DNA of 64,000 bases from Prevotella sp. P6B1 (GTDB lineage Bacteria > Bacteroidota > Bacteroidia > Bacteroidales > Bacteroidaceae). Where the stretch lies: assembly GCF_000702825.1 (NCBI RefSeq), contig NZ_JNKF01000012.1:248001-312000 (forward strand), written 5' to 3'. Position 1 is the stretch's first letter, and the number at the start of each line of letters is the position of its first letter. Shown here piece by piece: positions 15,893 through 26,100 of this stretch. Made by a program: the position numbers and the translations under genes. The notes under the pieces were generated by a model that saw nothing but the letters and a program-made list of their open reading frames with translations, was not told where the DNA came from and searched no databases.

Positions 15893-18315
15893 CTGTAAGC
15901 CTTCCTGTCAGTTTTTCCGTTAAAGGTTTTAATGAGCGCATCGACGACATCTATAACCCGGGGAATCTTGTACTTTTCCAGTTTATCGGAGAGGAAAGCA
16001 TTGAGTGCCACAGGGTTGAACTTGTTCTTGTCCTCTACTACAACAAGAAGTTTAAGATAGGGAACGCCGAATTCGTCATGGTCCTCAATGCAGAGACACT
16101 CTAGGACTAATCCTGACTGTAGCGCAAGGTTCTCTACATCAGTTGGTGCTATCTTATAGCCTCCAATATTGATGACATCATCCTTGCGCCCAATGTAATA
16201 AAGGTAGCCTTCTGTGTCGAATGTTCCGATATCACTAGATACGAACCAACCGTCCTTGAACACCGATTGAGTCAGCTCCGGCTCGTTGTAATACCCTTTC
16301 ATCACTAGTTCGCCCTTGGCGCAAATCTGCCCTTCTATACCAGCCTCCTTGGTGAAATGTCCGTCTTCAGTCAGGATGGCTATATCCATCGTCCTGATAG
16401 GCTTGCCGATACAATTGGGGCGGAAATCCTCCTTGGCATAATTATATGTAGTACCTCCAGGAATCTCAGTAGATTGATAAGAGTTATAGAGCCTGGAATA
16501 GGGCAAGAGTTTCTTGAGGCCATCGCTGTCGCTGGCAAACAGCGGTGAGGAGCTTGAGACAACAAAATCTATCTGATGCTTAAACATGGAAAATCTGTCG
16601 CCAGTCCTGTTGATGATGACCCGAATGGAGGCAGGTGGCAGGAACATCGAGGTGACATGATGTTTCTCTATGACGGCAAAAAACTTTACCAAGTCGCCCA
16701 TACCCTCTATATATACGACGCAACAACCATTGGCAAGTGGGAAATGCGTGCCTCTTATTCCCCCTACATGATTCAATGGCGCAGCCACTAAAAACCTGGT
16801 GTTTATCTTAAGTCCATAATTATCAGCAGTAGCTGAAGTATAAAGGCTCTGTTGACGATGTGTCAGCATAACACCCTTCGATTTTCCTGTAGTGCCTGTG
16901 GTAAAGACAATATCGCAAACCAGGTTGACATCAGGATACTTAATCGCTGTATCTGCCGTGAACTCGTATTTGTGTTCAATGGCATAAATATCGTCGTAGG
17001 TTGACCATGTTGGTCGTTTGGGAGAATGGTCGTTTGGTTGTTTGGTAGAGGTGAACTTCGCAATGACAAAACATGAGTCTGTTGCAGTAGCGATTTCTAG
17101 GATGCGTGACTCTGGTGCCGTTTTCTCCACAGGCACGGCGGCAGCTCCGACAAGGTGGATAGCATACCAACATGCCGGACATGTCACTTCATGTGAAGCC
17201 TGCACAACTATATGATCGCCCTGCTTGACACCCTTTGCTTTCAGCCATACAGAGATGGAATAAATCATGTCGGCCAGCTCTTGGTAAGTGGTCTCATGGT
17301 CGTTGGCTATGATGGCAATGTCATTAGGGGCATTCAGCGCATGCTCTAATATCCGCTGTACGATAGGTTTCCATGTTTCTGCCTCATCAAAGGGAATCGG
17401 GTTCCCCAGTCCCTTAAATGGAGTAGTGGCTTCCGCATTTTCATGGGGCTGTGCGGCCTGGGGCTGTGTTTGCAATCCCTGCATCAAAAGGGCCATGCGG
17501 TCAACGCTGTCGAAGTGGTCGGCATTGACCGCCTCAAAGGGAATCTTACAGGAGAATGCCTCCTCCAAAAGACTGACCACGGTGATGAGCGACAGAGAGT
17601 CGAGGTCTCCTTTAGTTATGAGTTGTTTTTCTTTCTCAAAATCTATGCCGCTAATGTCAGCCGACAGAACCTTGATGATTTTTTCTCTGACAGCCATGCT
17701 TACCCCAGAATCGATGCCAGCACCTGCAACATCAACCTGTTCTGGAACGGCTGCGGCTTGCCTGCTCTTCTCGAAGAAGTCCCATTCTGCTGCGGCAATC
17801 TCTGGCGGAAGCACCTGGTTCTTGAAGTGATAGGAGTGAGCCTTGCTCATCAGGCGTGAGGCGACTAACATGTCAAAGCGTCCGATGACCTTGGCGGGGT
17901 TGCCCGCCACGACGGAGTTCTCGGGAATATCCTGCGTCACGACACTGTCCGCAGAAATGATGCAATTCTTGTTAATCCTCACGTTTGGCATTATCCTCGA
18001 ACCTGACGCAATATAGACATTGTCCATGATTTCAATGCAGCCAATACGCTCATGGGGTCCGAAGTCTTCTCCCGGAACCGCTCTTTTCAGAAAGGTATTG
18101 ACCATATCGTGCGGTACAATGCGTACCTTGCCGTGAATAACTACGTTGTTGTGCAACTTGATAAGTTCAGGATAGAGCGGTAAAAGGGTTGGCCCAAAGT
18201 AACAATCATTTTCCACCCCACCCAATATATGGTGTTTCTTGAGATAGTTGGCCCGCTTCCTGCCACTTCGCAGGAATAACAGGGCGATGGAATGGATAAG
18301 TCTTTTAGCTTTCAT
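15889..18315 (-). CDS. Trifunctional fusion: beta-helix acyltransferase, ACP, acyl-AMP ligase
   Basis: An 808-residue protein with three domains. Residues 1-145 form a left-handed beta-helix acyltransferase ending in the classic AGNPAKVIG. Residues about 205-282 are an acyl carrier domain with the phosphopantetheine serine Ser240 (GDLDSLSL). Residues about 310-808 are an ANL ligase with FTTGTTGKSKG at 471-481, YNSYQSTEI, SSDIGTFDTEGYLYY and the C-terminal lysine motif FNGKTDRKAYR. In one chain it could activate an acid, hold it as a thioester and pass it to a sugar. Linkers near 170-205 and 283-308 are Ala/Gln/Pro-rich. It is the first gene after the antiterminator. The arrangement is unusual, and the substrate is unknown. 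Confidence 0.86.
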   Translation of the reverse strand: MKAKRLIHSIALLFLRSGRKRANYLKKHHILGGVENDCYFGPTLLPLYPELIKLHNNVVIHGKVRIVPHDMVNTFLKRAVPGEDFGPHERIGCIEIMDNVYIASGSRIMPNVRINKNCIISADSVVTQDIPENSVVAGNPAKVIGRFDMLVASRLMSKAHSYHFKNQVLPPEIAAAEWDFFEKSRQAAAVPEQVDVAGAGIDSGVSMAVREKIIKVLSADISGIDFEKEKQLITKGDLDSLSLITVVSLLEEAFSCKIPFEAVNADHFDSVDRMALLMQGLQTQPQAAQPHENAEATTPFKGLGNPIPFDEAETWKPIVQRILEHALNAPNDIAIIANDHETTYQELADMIYSISVWLKAKGVKQGDHIVVQASHEVTCPACWYAIHLVGAAAVPVEKTAPESRILEIATATDSCFVIAKFTSTKQPNDHSPKRPTWSTYDDIYAIEHKYEFTADTAIKYPDVNLVCDIVFTTGTTGKSKGVMLTHRQQSLYTSATADNYGLKINTRFLVAAPLNHVGGIRGTHFPLANGCCVVYIEGMGDLVKFFAVIEKHHVTSMFLPPASIRVIINRTGDRFSMFKHQIDFVVSSSSPLFASDSDGLKKLLPYSRLYNSYQSTEIPGGTTYNYAKEDFRPNCIGKPIRTMDIAILTEDGHFTKEAGIEGQICAKGELVMKGYYNEPELTQSVFKDGWFVSSDIGTFDTEGYLYYIGRKDDVINIGGYKIAPTDVENLALQSGLVLECLCIEDHDEFGVPYLKLLVVVEDKNKFNPVALNAFLSDKLEKYKIPRVIDVVDALIKTFNGKTDRKAYR

Positions 18316-18325
18316 GTTTTATAAA

Positions 18326-18997
18326 TTAATCTCCCTCGACCTTTTCAAGGAAGTGTGGGGGGATATAGGCGGTGGTGAGGCCTGATTGTAGGCCTTGGAT
18401 GTGAATGACCACTCGCTTTTGGCGGGCTACACGGGCGACACGACCTATGATACCCTCGAAAGGACCGTCGGTGACACGTACCAGCTCGTCTGACACGAAA
18501 TGGCAGGTTTTCAAATCTACTTCCATCACATGCTCGTCGAGCAGGGCAGTGGCCTTAATTAAAGGCTCCATATCTCTGCTGCTGACGGTCAACGGTGGAT
18601 TATAGCCGTTTGCGTCAGTAACGAAATGATTATAATAATATGTAATGAACTTCGACATGACGGAACTCTTGACATACTTTTCTGCCTCTTCCGCCGTCAT
18701 ATAGGCAAAAAGAAGATTCATGAAAGGAAAGAGCTTTCGCTGCTTTTTGCCCGTCTCCCTGTTTATGACATCTTTCCAAACTTTGGCCAAATAGACATAG
18801 GTGCCGTCTTCGATCATAGCATCGGCTACTGCCTGAGCTTGACCATACTTGATACGGAGAACAAACCATTTTTTGTTATCATCAGGGATATATCCTACCG
18901 ACACCCCGGTTTTTGAGTTTATGACTTCGGGGAGGGCATAGGAGGTAAGTCCTAAGCTATTTTTATCCTTGATATTAGCATTATCCAACGCGTTCAT
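18326..18997 (-). CDS. UpxY-family NusG-like transcription antiterminator
   Basis: A 223-residue NusG paralogue. An NGN domain occupies about 40-130 (WFVLRIKYGQAQAVADAMI, LFPFMNLLFAYMT), and a KOW domain is near the C-terminus (LVRVTDGPFEGIIGRV). In Bacteroides, UpxY proteins are encoded first in each capsule operon and prevent early termination of that operon. Position and orientation here are the same, and it is separated from the fusion gene by 10 bases. The protein is somewhat longer than usual owing to an N-terminal extension. No UpxZ-type inhibitor gene follows it. Without Shine-Dalgarno sequence, the ATG at 18997 is chosen from domain position. Confidence 0.87.
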   Translation of the reverse strand: MNALDNANIKDKNSLGLTSYALPEVINSKTGVSVGYIPDDNKKWFVLRIKYGQAQAVADAMIEDGTYVYLAKVWKDVINRETGKKQRKLFPFMNLLFAYMTAEEAEKYVKSSVMSKFITYYYNHFVTDANGYNPPLTVSSRDMEPLIKATALLDEHVMEVDLKTCHFVSDELVRVTDGPFEGIIGRVARVARQKRVVIHIQGLQSGLTTAYIPPHFLEKVEGD

Positions 18998-19038
18998 ATC
19001 GGACTAAAAAACCGTATTCTGGTTAATAATAACGGCGA

Positions 19039-19046
19039 CAAAAATA
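19039..19046 (-). promoter_or_regulatory. Candidate Bacteroidetes -7 element for the polysaccharide operon
   Basis: Read on the minus strand the sequence is TATTTTTG, matching the TAnnTTTG -7 consensus of the Bacteroidetes primary sigma factor. It lies about 40 bases upstream of the antiterminator ATG. Only a weak CTG stands at the -33 distance, so strength is uncertain. No pair of long inverted repeats flanks it, so it does not look like an invertible promoter. Confidence 0.45.
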
Positions 19047-19193
19047 CAACTTTTTTGTTAATTTCAGCAGATTTCATCGATTTTTTTCGCAATTTCTCAT
19101 AAAAAACTGCGATAAAACAATTAAAAAGTAAATATACGACCTATTGGTTTCTTTTTTATTTGCGACTCTTATAAAAAAGAGTATTGTATAATC

Positions 19194-19865
19194 ATGCAAA
19201 AACGACTTTATATATTGATGCTGCTTCTGCTGACTGGCATGTTCACTTATGCCGGGCAGCAGAAACGTTTCACCGTCATGGGATTCGGCGATTCCATTAC
19301 CGAAGGCGGTGAGAACTTCTCTTCCTACCTCTATCCTTTATGGGAAAGACTCATTGCAGCTGGCTATGAGTTCGACTTCATCGGTCCTAACAAAAGCGAA
19401 TGTGAGATAGGTAAGCTTGCCAATAGTGGTTTCAGAGGAAAACCAGTAGAATATCTGGACCAGATAACCGATAGTATCTACAGGGAATATCCTGCCGACT
19501 TCGTATTGATACATGCAGGACATAATCATCACATCGACCAGAATCCCGTCAAGGGAATCATACAGAGTTACCGCTCTATCATCCAGAAGATTCTGACTAT
19601 CAACCCTCAAGCACATATCTTCCTCGCCACCGTAACAGAGAGCGGGAAACTGCCCAAATATGGTTATATCCCCAAGCTTAACACAGAGATTAAAAGGTTT
19701 GTCAAAGCACTCAACAACAAACAGGTTATACTGGTTGACCAGAATGCCACGCACGATTGGCGAACCATGACAATAGAAGACAAGGTGCATCCTAACCAAT
19801 TGGGGCGCGAACGTATGGCAGAGGTATGGTTTAACGCCATGAAACCCTACTTAGAGGCGTTTTAA
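19194..19865 (+). CDS. Secreted SGNH/GDSL hydrolase
   Basis: A 223-residue hydrolase with a signal peptide (about 1-20, ending TYAG). The SGNH blocks are visible: GFGDSITEGG with Ser34, the glycine/asparagine block in HAGHNHH, and DKVHPNQLG carrying the Asp and His of the triad. Such enzymes deacylate sugars or lipids in the periplasm. It stands between the divergent polysaccharide operon and the PUL regulator, 157 bases before the sigma gene, which has its own promoter, so it may be transcribed alone. It could remove acetyl groups from the PUL substrate, which is inference. Confidence 0.83.
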   Translation: MQKRLYILMLLLLTGMFTYAGQQKRFTVMGFGDSITEGGENFSSYLYPLWERLIAAGYEFDFIGPNKSECEIGKLANSGFRGKPVEYLDQITDSIYREYPADFVLIHAGHNHHIDQNPVKGIIQSYRSIIQKILTINPQAHIFLATVTESGKLPKYGYIPKLNTEIKRFVKALNNKQVILVDQNATHDWRTMTIEDKVHPNQLGRERMAEVWFNAMKPYLEAF

Positions 19866-19919
19866 TGGGCTCATTCTGAAGAAAAGCACGCCCATAATAC
19901 TAAAAAAACAAAAAATTAC

Positions 19920-19950
19920 TTGTTTAACCTATAGTATTTTTATATATTTG
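19920..19950 (+). promoter_or_regulatory. Promoter of PUL A regulator operon
   Basis: A -33 TTG (19920-19922) and a perfect -7 element TATATTTG (19943-19950) are separated by 20 bases, the spacing expected for the Bacteroidetes housekeeping sigma factor. It lies about 73 bases before the ECF sigma ATG, leaving a leader of roughly 65 bases. Confidence 0.72.
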
Positions 19951-20022
19951 CGACATTATCTGTAGAAGGTAATGAGGAGAAATCTCCTATGTAAGGAAAA
20001 ACTTTGATTTGCCCACATCTAA

Positions 20023-20577
20023 ATGACCAGAATAATGGAAGACCTATCTCGAGAGCTGTTACTAATTGCAAATGGTAATGAGCTTGCTTTTAACGAATTC
20101 ATGAACCGATACATGGAAGGATTATACTACCATGCATTCGGTATTTTGTCGAATAAGGAGATGGCAGAAGAGGTGGTGAGCGATGTCTTTCTGGAAGCCT
20201 GGCGCAATCGCAAGATACTATCCGAGATAGACAACATGAAGACGTGGCTCAACACAATTGCTTTTCGCAAGGCTGTATCTTACTTAAGGAAAGAAAAGAA
20301 CAGCACAAAAGTTGTCTCGATCGACAGCCTGAACAACTTTAACTTCCCTGAAACTGAAACGCCTGTTGATGGCATTATTAATAATGAAGAGGTTAAAGCC
20401 CTACATGCAGCCATAGAAGAATTGCCTCCCAAGTGTAAGCATGTTTTTTTCCTCGCTAAGATTGAGCAGTTGCCCTATGCACAGATTGCCAAAGTACTCG
20501 ACCTTTCACTGGCAACGGTAAACTACCACATAAGTGCTGCCATGACAGCCTTGAGAAAGAAAATGTCGTCAGGATAG
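20023..20577 (+). CDS. ECF sigma-70 factor (PUL A)
   Basis: A 184-residue sigma factor with region 2 (AFNEFMNRYMEGLYYHAFG to VVSDVFLEAWRNR) and region 4 (LPPKCKHVFFLAKIEQ, then YAQIAKVLDLSLATVNYHI helix-turn-helix). With FecR and an STN-containing SusC it forms the trans-envelope signalling trio in which substrate at the outer membrane releases the sigma factor to activate the PUL. Alternative start: Met5. FecR follows after 71 bases. Confidence 0.9.
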   Translation: MTRIMEDLSRELLLIANGNELAFNEFMNRYMEGLYYHAFGILSNKEMAEEVVSDVFLEAWRNRKILSEIDNMKTWLNTIAFRKAVSYLRKEKNSTKVVSIDSLNNFNFPETETPVDGIINNEEVKALHAAIEELPPKCKHVFFLAKIEQLPYAQIAKVLDLSLATVNYHISAAMTALRKKMSSG

Positions 20578-20648
20578 AAAAAAAAACGAGGTACGACCTA
20601 TATATATCCCAATAAATTGCGTCTTACAATATAGAACCCTGTATAAAC

Positions 20649-21581
20649 ATGGAAGAAGATTTAAAAACATATCAATACGGAGAAAGCCTGGAGGACTGTA
20701 AAATCAAGTCGTTCGTGGAAGACTCCAAACCCAAACAGCATATGGATATAGCAGCCATCAAGCAGAAGACGTTTCAGAAGATTCATGAGGAAGAGCGTAG
20801 AAACAAGCGCCGCCGCATGACGACCATCGTTGCCGCAGCAGCGAGTCTGTTGCTGATTGTTGGTTTTGGTATTGGTCGCCTGACAACTGCCGACCATGAG
20901 CTGAACCGCCAGCTAGCTGCTCTTTCCAAGAAAACCGAGACAGAGGTGATGCAGATGATAAAGGTACCCGTAGGCGAGAAAGCAACCATTATTCTGGCTG
21001 ATGGCACCAAGGTGGTAGCCAACTCGCGCACAGAACTGCTCTACCCTAAGAACTTCAAAGGTGACACGCGCGAGGTGACCGTTCATGGCGAGGCCTATTT
21101 TGAAGTAGCTCACGACACAGAACATCCGTTTATAGTGAAGGCCAACAAGTTCAATGTCAAGGTACTGGGCACCCGATTCAACATCTCAAGTTACGATGCC
21201 ACGACATCGAACGTGGTATTAGTACAAGGTTCTGTTGAACTGACGACACTGAATACAGACGTGGTACGCATGAAGCCCTCAGATAAGGTGGATATCAGCG
21301 ATGGTGCCATCACTCAGAAAACACAGGTTGATCCTGATGATTATATCAGTTGGATGAATGGCGTTATCAACCTACACGGAGAAACAGTAAGACAAATAAC
21401 CCAACGGCTCAGTCAGCACTATGGTGTGAAGATTGTTTGCGATGCAGGTGGCGACACGCCGCTCTATGGAAAGTTATCCATCCAAGGCGCACTTACTGAT
21501 ATCCTCAATGTGATCAACAACATGGCCGGCGTTAAGACGGTAGAAAAAGATCACGTAATACATCTCGTTTCAAAGAACTAA
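20649..21581 (+). CDS. FecR-family anti-sigma factor (PUL A)
   Basis: A 310-residue single-pass inner-membrane protein. A cytoplasmic N-terminal portion precedes a transmembrane segment at about 59-77 (TIVAAAASLLLIVGFGIG). The periplasmic FecR domain follows (IKVPVGEKATIILADGT, GEAYFEVAHDTEHPFIV, VKVLGTRFNISSY), then the DUF4974-like C-terminal domain (RQITQRLSQHYGVKIVCD) that contacts the STN domain of the transporter. It holds the sigma factor inactive until signalled. Confidence 0.9.
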   Translation: MEEDLKTYQYGESLEDCKIKSFVEDSKPKQHMDIAAIKQKTFQKIHEEERRNKRRRMTTIVAAAASLLLIVGFGIGRLTTADHELNRQLAALSKKTETEVMQMIKVPVGEKATIILADGTKVVANSRTELLYPKNFKGDTREVTVHGEAYFEVAHDTEHPFIVKANKFNVKVLGTRFNISSYDATTSNVVLVQGSVELTTLNTDVVRMKPSDKVDISDGAITQKTQVDPDDYISWMNGVINLHGETVRQITQRLSQHYGVKIVCDAGGDTPLYGKLSIQGALTDILNVINNMAGVKTVEKDHVIHLVSKN

Positions 21582-21655
21582 CATATCTGATTTTACATTA
21601 ACATCTGGTACATCCCTTCAATGGGTAAGGGGACCTTATATTCAATTATTATAAT

Positions 21656-23167
21656 ATGACTCTAAACAAAACAACACTCTTAAGTAGCATTTTGCTTGCT
21701 GTTGCTTCCACATCCATCAAGGCAAAGGATGTGACGGTAAGCATCATGCCCGATACGGTATCTGTGCTCCGCAATCCACTGAACGGATGGGTGATGTATC
21801 TGGGGCGCAACTGGGATGAGCAGTTCTGGACCAACCAAGGCTATGATGCCATGCCAGCAGACCATCACAAAACCACAGTAAAAGTATCGGACTATGCTAA
21901 CACCTGCTACATACGCACCAGCTGGCGTTCGTTTGAACCGGAAGAGGGACAATATATCTGGAAGAATCCTCATTCCCGACTGATGAAGCTGCTACGTAGT
22001 TGTCTTGACCGCCACATGAAATTAGCATTCCGCATTGTGGTTGACAGCCGCGACCAAGGTCAGAACACACCTCTTTATGTAAAAGAGGCTGGTGCCAGAG
22101 GGTTCCAGGACCCCAACAACCCTCAGAACTGGAGCCCCTACCCCGACGATGCTGTTTTCCAAGAGAAATATGCCAAGTTTCTGAAAGCTTTCGCTACTGA
22201 ATTCAACGATCCTGACAAGGTGGATTTCATTGATGCCTTCGGATTGGGCAAATGGGGCGAAGCACATGGTCTGATTTATGAAGACTACCAGAACAAGGGA
22301 AAAGTCTACAAGTGGATCACAGATTTGTACGCACGTACGTTCACACGTATTCCATTAATCATCAACTACCATCGTCTGGTTGCCGACACCGTGAGTTGGG
22401 CTGCACCAAACCCCAATAGCCGTCGCATGCTGGAAGAAGCTATCCAGAAGGGATACAGTCTTCGCCACGATGCCTTTGGGATGACAGGCTATTATCAGGA
22501 TTGGGAAAAAGAGTTTGCAAAAAAATGGAACTTCAAGCGCCCTATCATCATGGAAGGCGGATGGATTACAGGGGCTCATCATCGCTACTGGATAGATCCC
22601 AGCAATGCCTACCGGCAGGGCCATTCAGAAGACGTGCGAAGAGGCGAATACACCTTAAGTGGCGAGGCGCATGTGAACATGATGGACCTCCGTGTGGGCG
22701 ACGAGACGCATTCCTGGTTTAACACAGCCTTCGACCTTGTGAAAAAGTTTGTTCATGAAGGTGGATACAGACTATATCCCTGTACACTGACAATGCCTGA
22801 TCAGGCCAAGCGCAATGAGACAGTACTCATCCAACACACTTGGCGAAACATCGGCTGGGGCTATTGTCCAACCAATATTCCGCAATGGCATCAGAAATAC
22901 AAGGTGGGAATAGCATTAAAGGCCCCCAATGACCGAATTGTAAAAACCATTGTTGTAACCGATTCCGACCTCTCGACATGGCTGAAAGGCAATGACACTA
23001 CATATACAACCTCCGTATCGCTTGCCGGGGTAGAAAAAGGCAAATACATCTGGCTCATCGGACTGGTTGATACGACCAAGGGCAATCAGCCAGGCCTACA
23101 GATGGCGGTTGCAGCCGACAAACAATTTAACGGCTGGCTGAAAGCTGGAACAGTGACAATCAAATAG
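21656..23167 (+). CDS. DUF4832-type protein, putative glycosidase-like TIM barrel (periplasmic)
   Basis: A 503-residue exported protein (signal peptide about 1-23, no lipobox). The start VLRNPLNGW, then YIRTSWRSFEPEEGQYIW, resembles the first strands of clan-A glycosidase barrels. Two glutamates sit where an acid/base and nucleophile could be: Glu202 in LGKWGEAHG and Glu300 in RPIIMEGGW. Both are retained in the paralogue at 30018-31625. The last 150 residues look like a beta-sandwich. The family belongs to uncharacterised DUF4874/DUF4832 proteins as far as I recognise it, and enzymatic activity is inferred. It lies between FecR and SusC in the PUL, an unusual place for an enzyme. Confidence 0.7.
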   Translation: MTLNKTTLLSSILLAVASTSIKAKDVTVSIMPDTVSVLRNPLNGWVMYLGRNWDEQFWTNQGYDAMPADHHKTTVKVSDYANTCYIRTSWRSFEPEEGQYIWKNPHSRLMKLLRSCLDRHMKLAFRIVVDSRDQGQNTPLYVKEAGARGFQDPNNPQNWSPYPDDAVFQEKYAKFLKAFATEFNDPDKVDFIDAFGLGKWGEAHGLIYEDYQNKGKVYKWITDLYARTFTRIPLIINYHRLVADTVSWAAPNPNSRRMLEEAIQKGYSLRHDAFGMTGYYQDWEKEFAKKWNFKRPIIMEGGWITGAHHRYWIDPSNAYRQGHSEDVRRGEYTLSGEAHVNMMDLRVGDETHSWFNTAFDLVKKFVHEGGYRLYPCTLTMPDQAKRNETVLIQHTWRNIGWGYCPTNIPQWHQKYKVGIALKAPNDRIVKTIVVTDSDLSTWLKGNDTTYTTSVSLAGVEKGKYIWLIGLVDTTKGNQPGLQMAVAADKQFNGWLKAGTVTIK

Positions 23168-23197
23168 AATATTATCCATTTAACAAAATATTAGTTT

Positions 23198-26100
23198 ATG
23201 AACCTAACATCATTTTCAGTTATCACCAGAAGATCTACAAAAACCATCTTGCTGGCTGGACTGATGACCATTCCCTCTTTTTCTATTCAAGCCTCTGACA
23301 TTTCAATGACAGAGAAGAATGGTTTTTATGTCCTTAAAGTTGATCAATCAACAGTTAAACAAGTATTCGATTACATTGAACGCAATAGCAAGTATGTATT
23401 CGTTTACGACAAACAGGTAAAAAGTCTCCTTGGAAGTAAAGTGAGCGTTGAAACCAAGGGAAGAAGTATTGAGGCAATTCTTGCTGATGTGTGTAGCCAG
23501 GTAGGCCTATCTTATCGCATCAACAACCGACAGGTCTCTATCACGGCAGGGGCGAAAACTGCCAGCAACCAAGCGCAGCCGAAGAAAGGAACGACCAAAG
23601 TCAGCGGAACCATCAAAGACGCAAACGGCGAACCACTCATCGGTGCAACCATCAAAATAAAGGGTACTAATCAAGCAACTGTTACCGATTTCGATGGCAA
23701 CTACAGCATTGACGTTCCTCTGGGAGCTGATCTTGAAATCAGCTACATCGGATTCATCGACCAGCACATACACGTAAGCAACAAAGCAACCTACAATATC
23801 ATACTCGAAGAGAGTGCCAACAATCTGGAAGAGCTCGTTGTGATTGGTTATGGTTCCGTTAAGAAAAAGGACCTGACTGGTGCTGTTGCCGCCGTTAAAG
23901 GAGATGAACTGGTAAACAAACGCACCACCATGCTTTCGAGTGCTTTACAGGGAACCCTCTCGGGTGTCACCGTCAACCGCACAAACGGTTCACCTGGCTC
24001 AGGTGCCAGCAGCATCCGTGTACGTGGTATCACGACCATTGGCGAGAGCAGTCCTTTGATTATTGTTGATGGTGTCGAGGGCACCCTTGATTATGTAAAC
24101 GCCAACGATGTAGAGAGCATCTCTGTATTGAAGGATGCTGCAGCAGCCAGTATCTATGGTTCGAAAGCTGCTGCCGGCGTTATCCTTGTCACCACCAAAC
24201 GTGGAAATGATACAGGCAAACTTGACTTGAAATACACCGCAGAGTTCGGATGGGAGATACCGACCCGCCAGCCAAGTATGGTAGGTGTCACCCGTTACTT
24301 AGAGATGAATAACGAGTTGATGTATAACGACAATCCTTCAGGAGGTTTCTTCCAAGTTTATACTGCCGACCAGGTCAAAAACTGGGTAAAATACAACGCT
24401 ACCGATCCCAACAACTATCCTATCACCGACTGGCAGGGGATGATGCTGAAGAACAGCGCCTCACGAATGACCCACACTCTGAGCGTATCGGGCGGCAATA
24501 AAGCTGTAAAATCAATCGCAACACTGTCGTACGATGAGGTTGGCGGACTATATCAAGGACGTGGTTTCCAGCGTTATATGTTCCGCTCAAACAACGACTT
24601 CAAAATCAATGAGAAGCTGAGTGCCCAACTCGATGTAAACATCCGTCATGCCAAGAGCAAAGGAACAAACTACACCCCATTCAGCGACATGCGTAAGATG
24701 CCAGCCATCTACCCTGCCCTGTGGGATGATGGTCGCATAGCATCAGGTAAGAGTGGCGCTAATCCATATGGACTGCTGACCACAACAGGCAGTTCAATTT
24801 CTCACAGCACCCAGATAGCTGGTAAAGGCCAACTCACTTATAACCCTTTCAAGGGGTTGAGTCTTTCTGCCATTGTCTCTCCGTTTATCAACTATCAGAA
24901 GTCAAAGGCATTCCGCTTAGCATCATGGTACACCCTGATGGATGATCCAGAAACCATAGGCGGCTATCTGGATGGCGGTTCACTCTATGCAACCAATAAG
25001 CTGACCGAAGGACGTAATGACAACTGGCATGTAACCAGTCAGCTGCTGGCCAACTATATACGCAGTTTCGGCAAACATGATATCACTCTCATGGGAGGTT
25101 TTGAGAATTACTATATGAAGAGCGAAAGCCTCACTGCTGCTCGCGACCAGTATGAACTGACCAACTATCCATACCTGAATATCGGTTCTGAGGATTTCCA
25201 GACCAACAGCGGCTCTGGTTCCAAATATACCTCGAACTCATTCTTTGGTCGTCTGCTCTACTCTTACGCCAACCGCTATCTCCTTCAGGCCAATGTCCGC
25301 CATGATGGCAGTTCGCGATTCGCCAAGAATTACCGCTGGGGAACCTTCCCTTCATTCTCTGCCGGCTGGGTCATCTCTGAAGAGCCTTTCATGCAGAAGG
25401 CTAACATCAACTGGCTATCATTCCTGAAGCTTCGTGCTTCATGGGGTAAGTTAGGTAATGAGCGTATCGGTAGCAACTACTATCCATACATCGCCTTGAT
25501 GTCATTCGGAAACAGTCTGTTCTACAATGCTGATGGAACAGTTACATCAAGCAAGACAGCCCGTCCTGGCGTATTAGCCGTTGAAGACATCTCATGGGAA
25601 ACAACCACCAGCACTGATTTAGGCTTTGATGCAAACTTCTTCAACAATCGTCTGCACTTCAATTTCGACTATTATTGGAAGAAGACCACCGACATGCTGT
25701 TGGCTATTGAGATACCCTACTCTATGGGCTACAGCAATCCAAGCACCAACGCAGGAAAGATGTCGACACATGGTTACGATATCGACGTAACCTGGCAGGA
25801 CAAGATTGGCGAATTCCGCTACAGCATCAGCCTGAACTTCTCTGACTATCTGTCAAGAATCGACTATCTGAACAACGCCGATATCATTAGCGGCAGCACT
25901 ATCAAGCGTGCAGGCATTCTCTATAACGAATACTATGGCTATATCTGCGATGGTATCTACCAGACACAGGAAGAGGTGAACAATTCTGCCACCACCAGTA
26001 CTACTGTCACCGTAGGCGATTTGAAGTATCGCGATATCAGCGGTCCTGACGGCGTTCCTGATGGAAAGATCTCGCCAGAGTACGACCGTGTACCTCTGGG

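Noticed and set aside
18998..19193. Invertible promoter flanked by inverted repeats
   Set aside because: Only a six-base inverted repeat (ACTCTT/AAGAGT near 19165-19182) is visible, on one side, too short for a recombinase site.
19866..19894. Terminator after the SGNH gene
   Set aside because: Five-base arms with a 19-base loop and no T-run are too weak to call.
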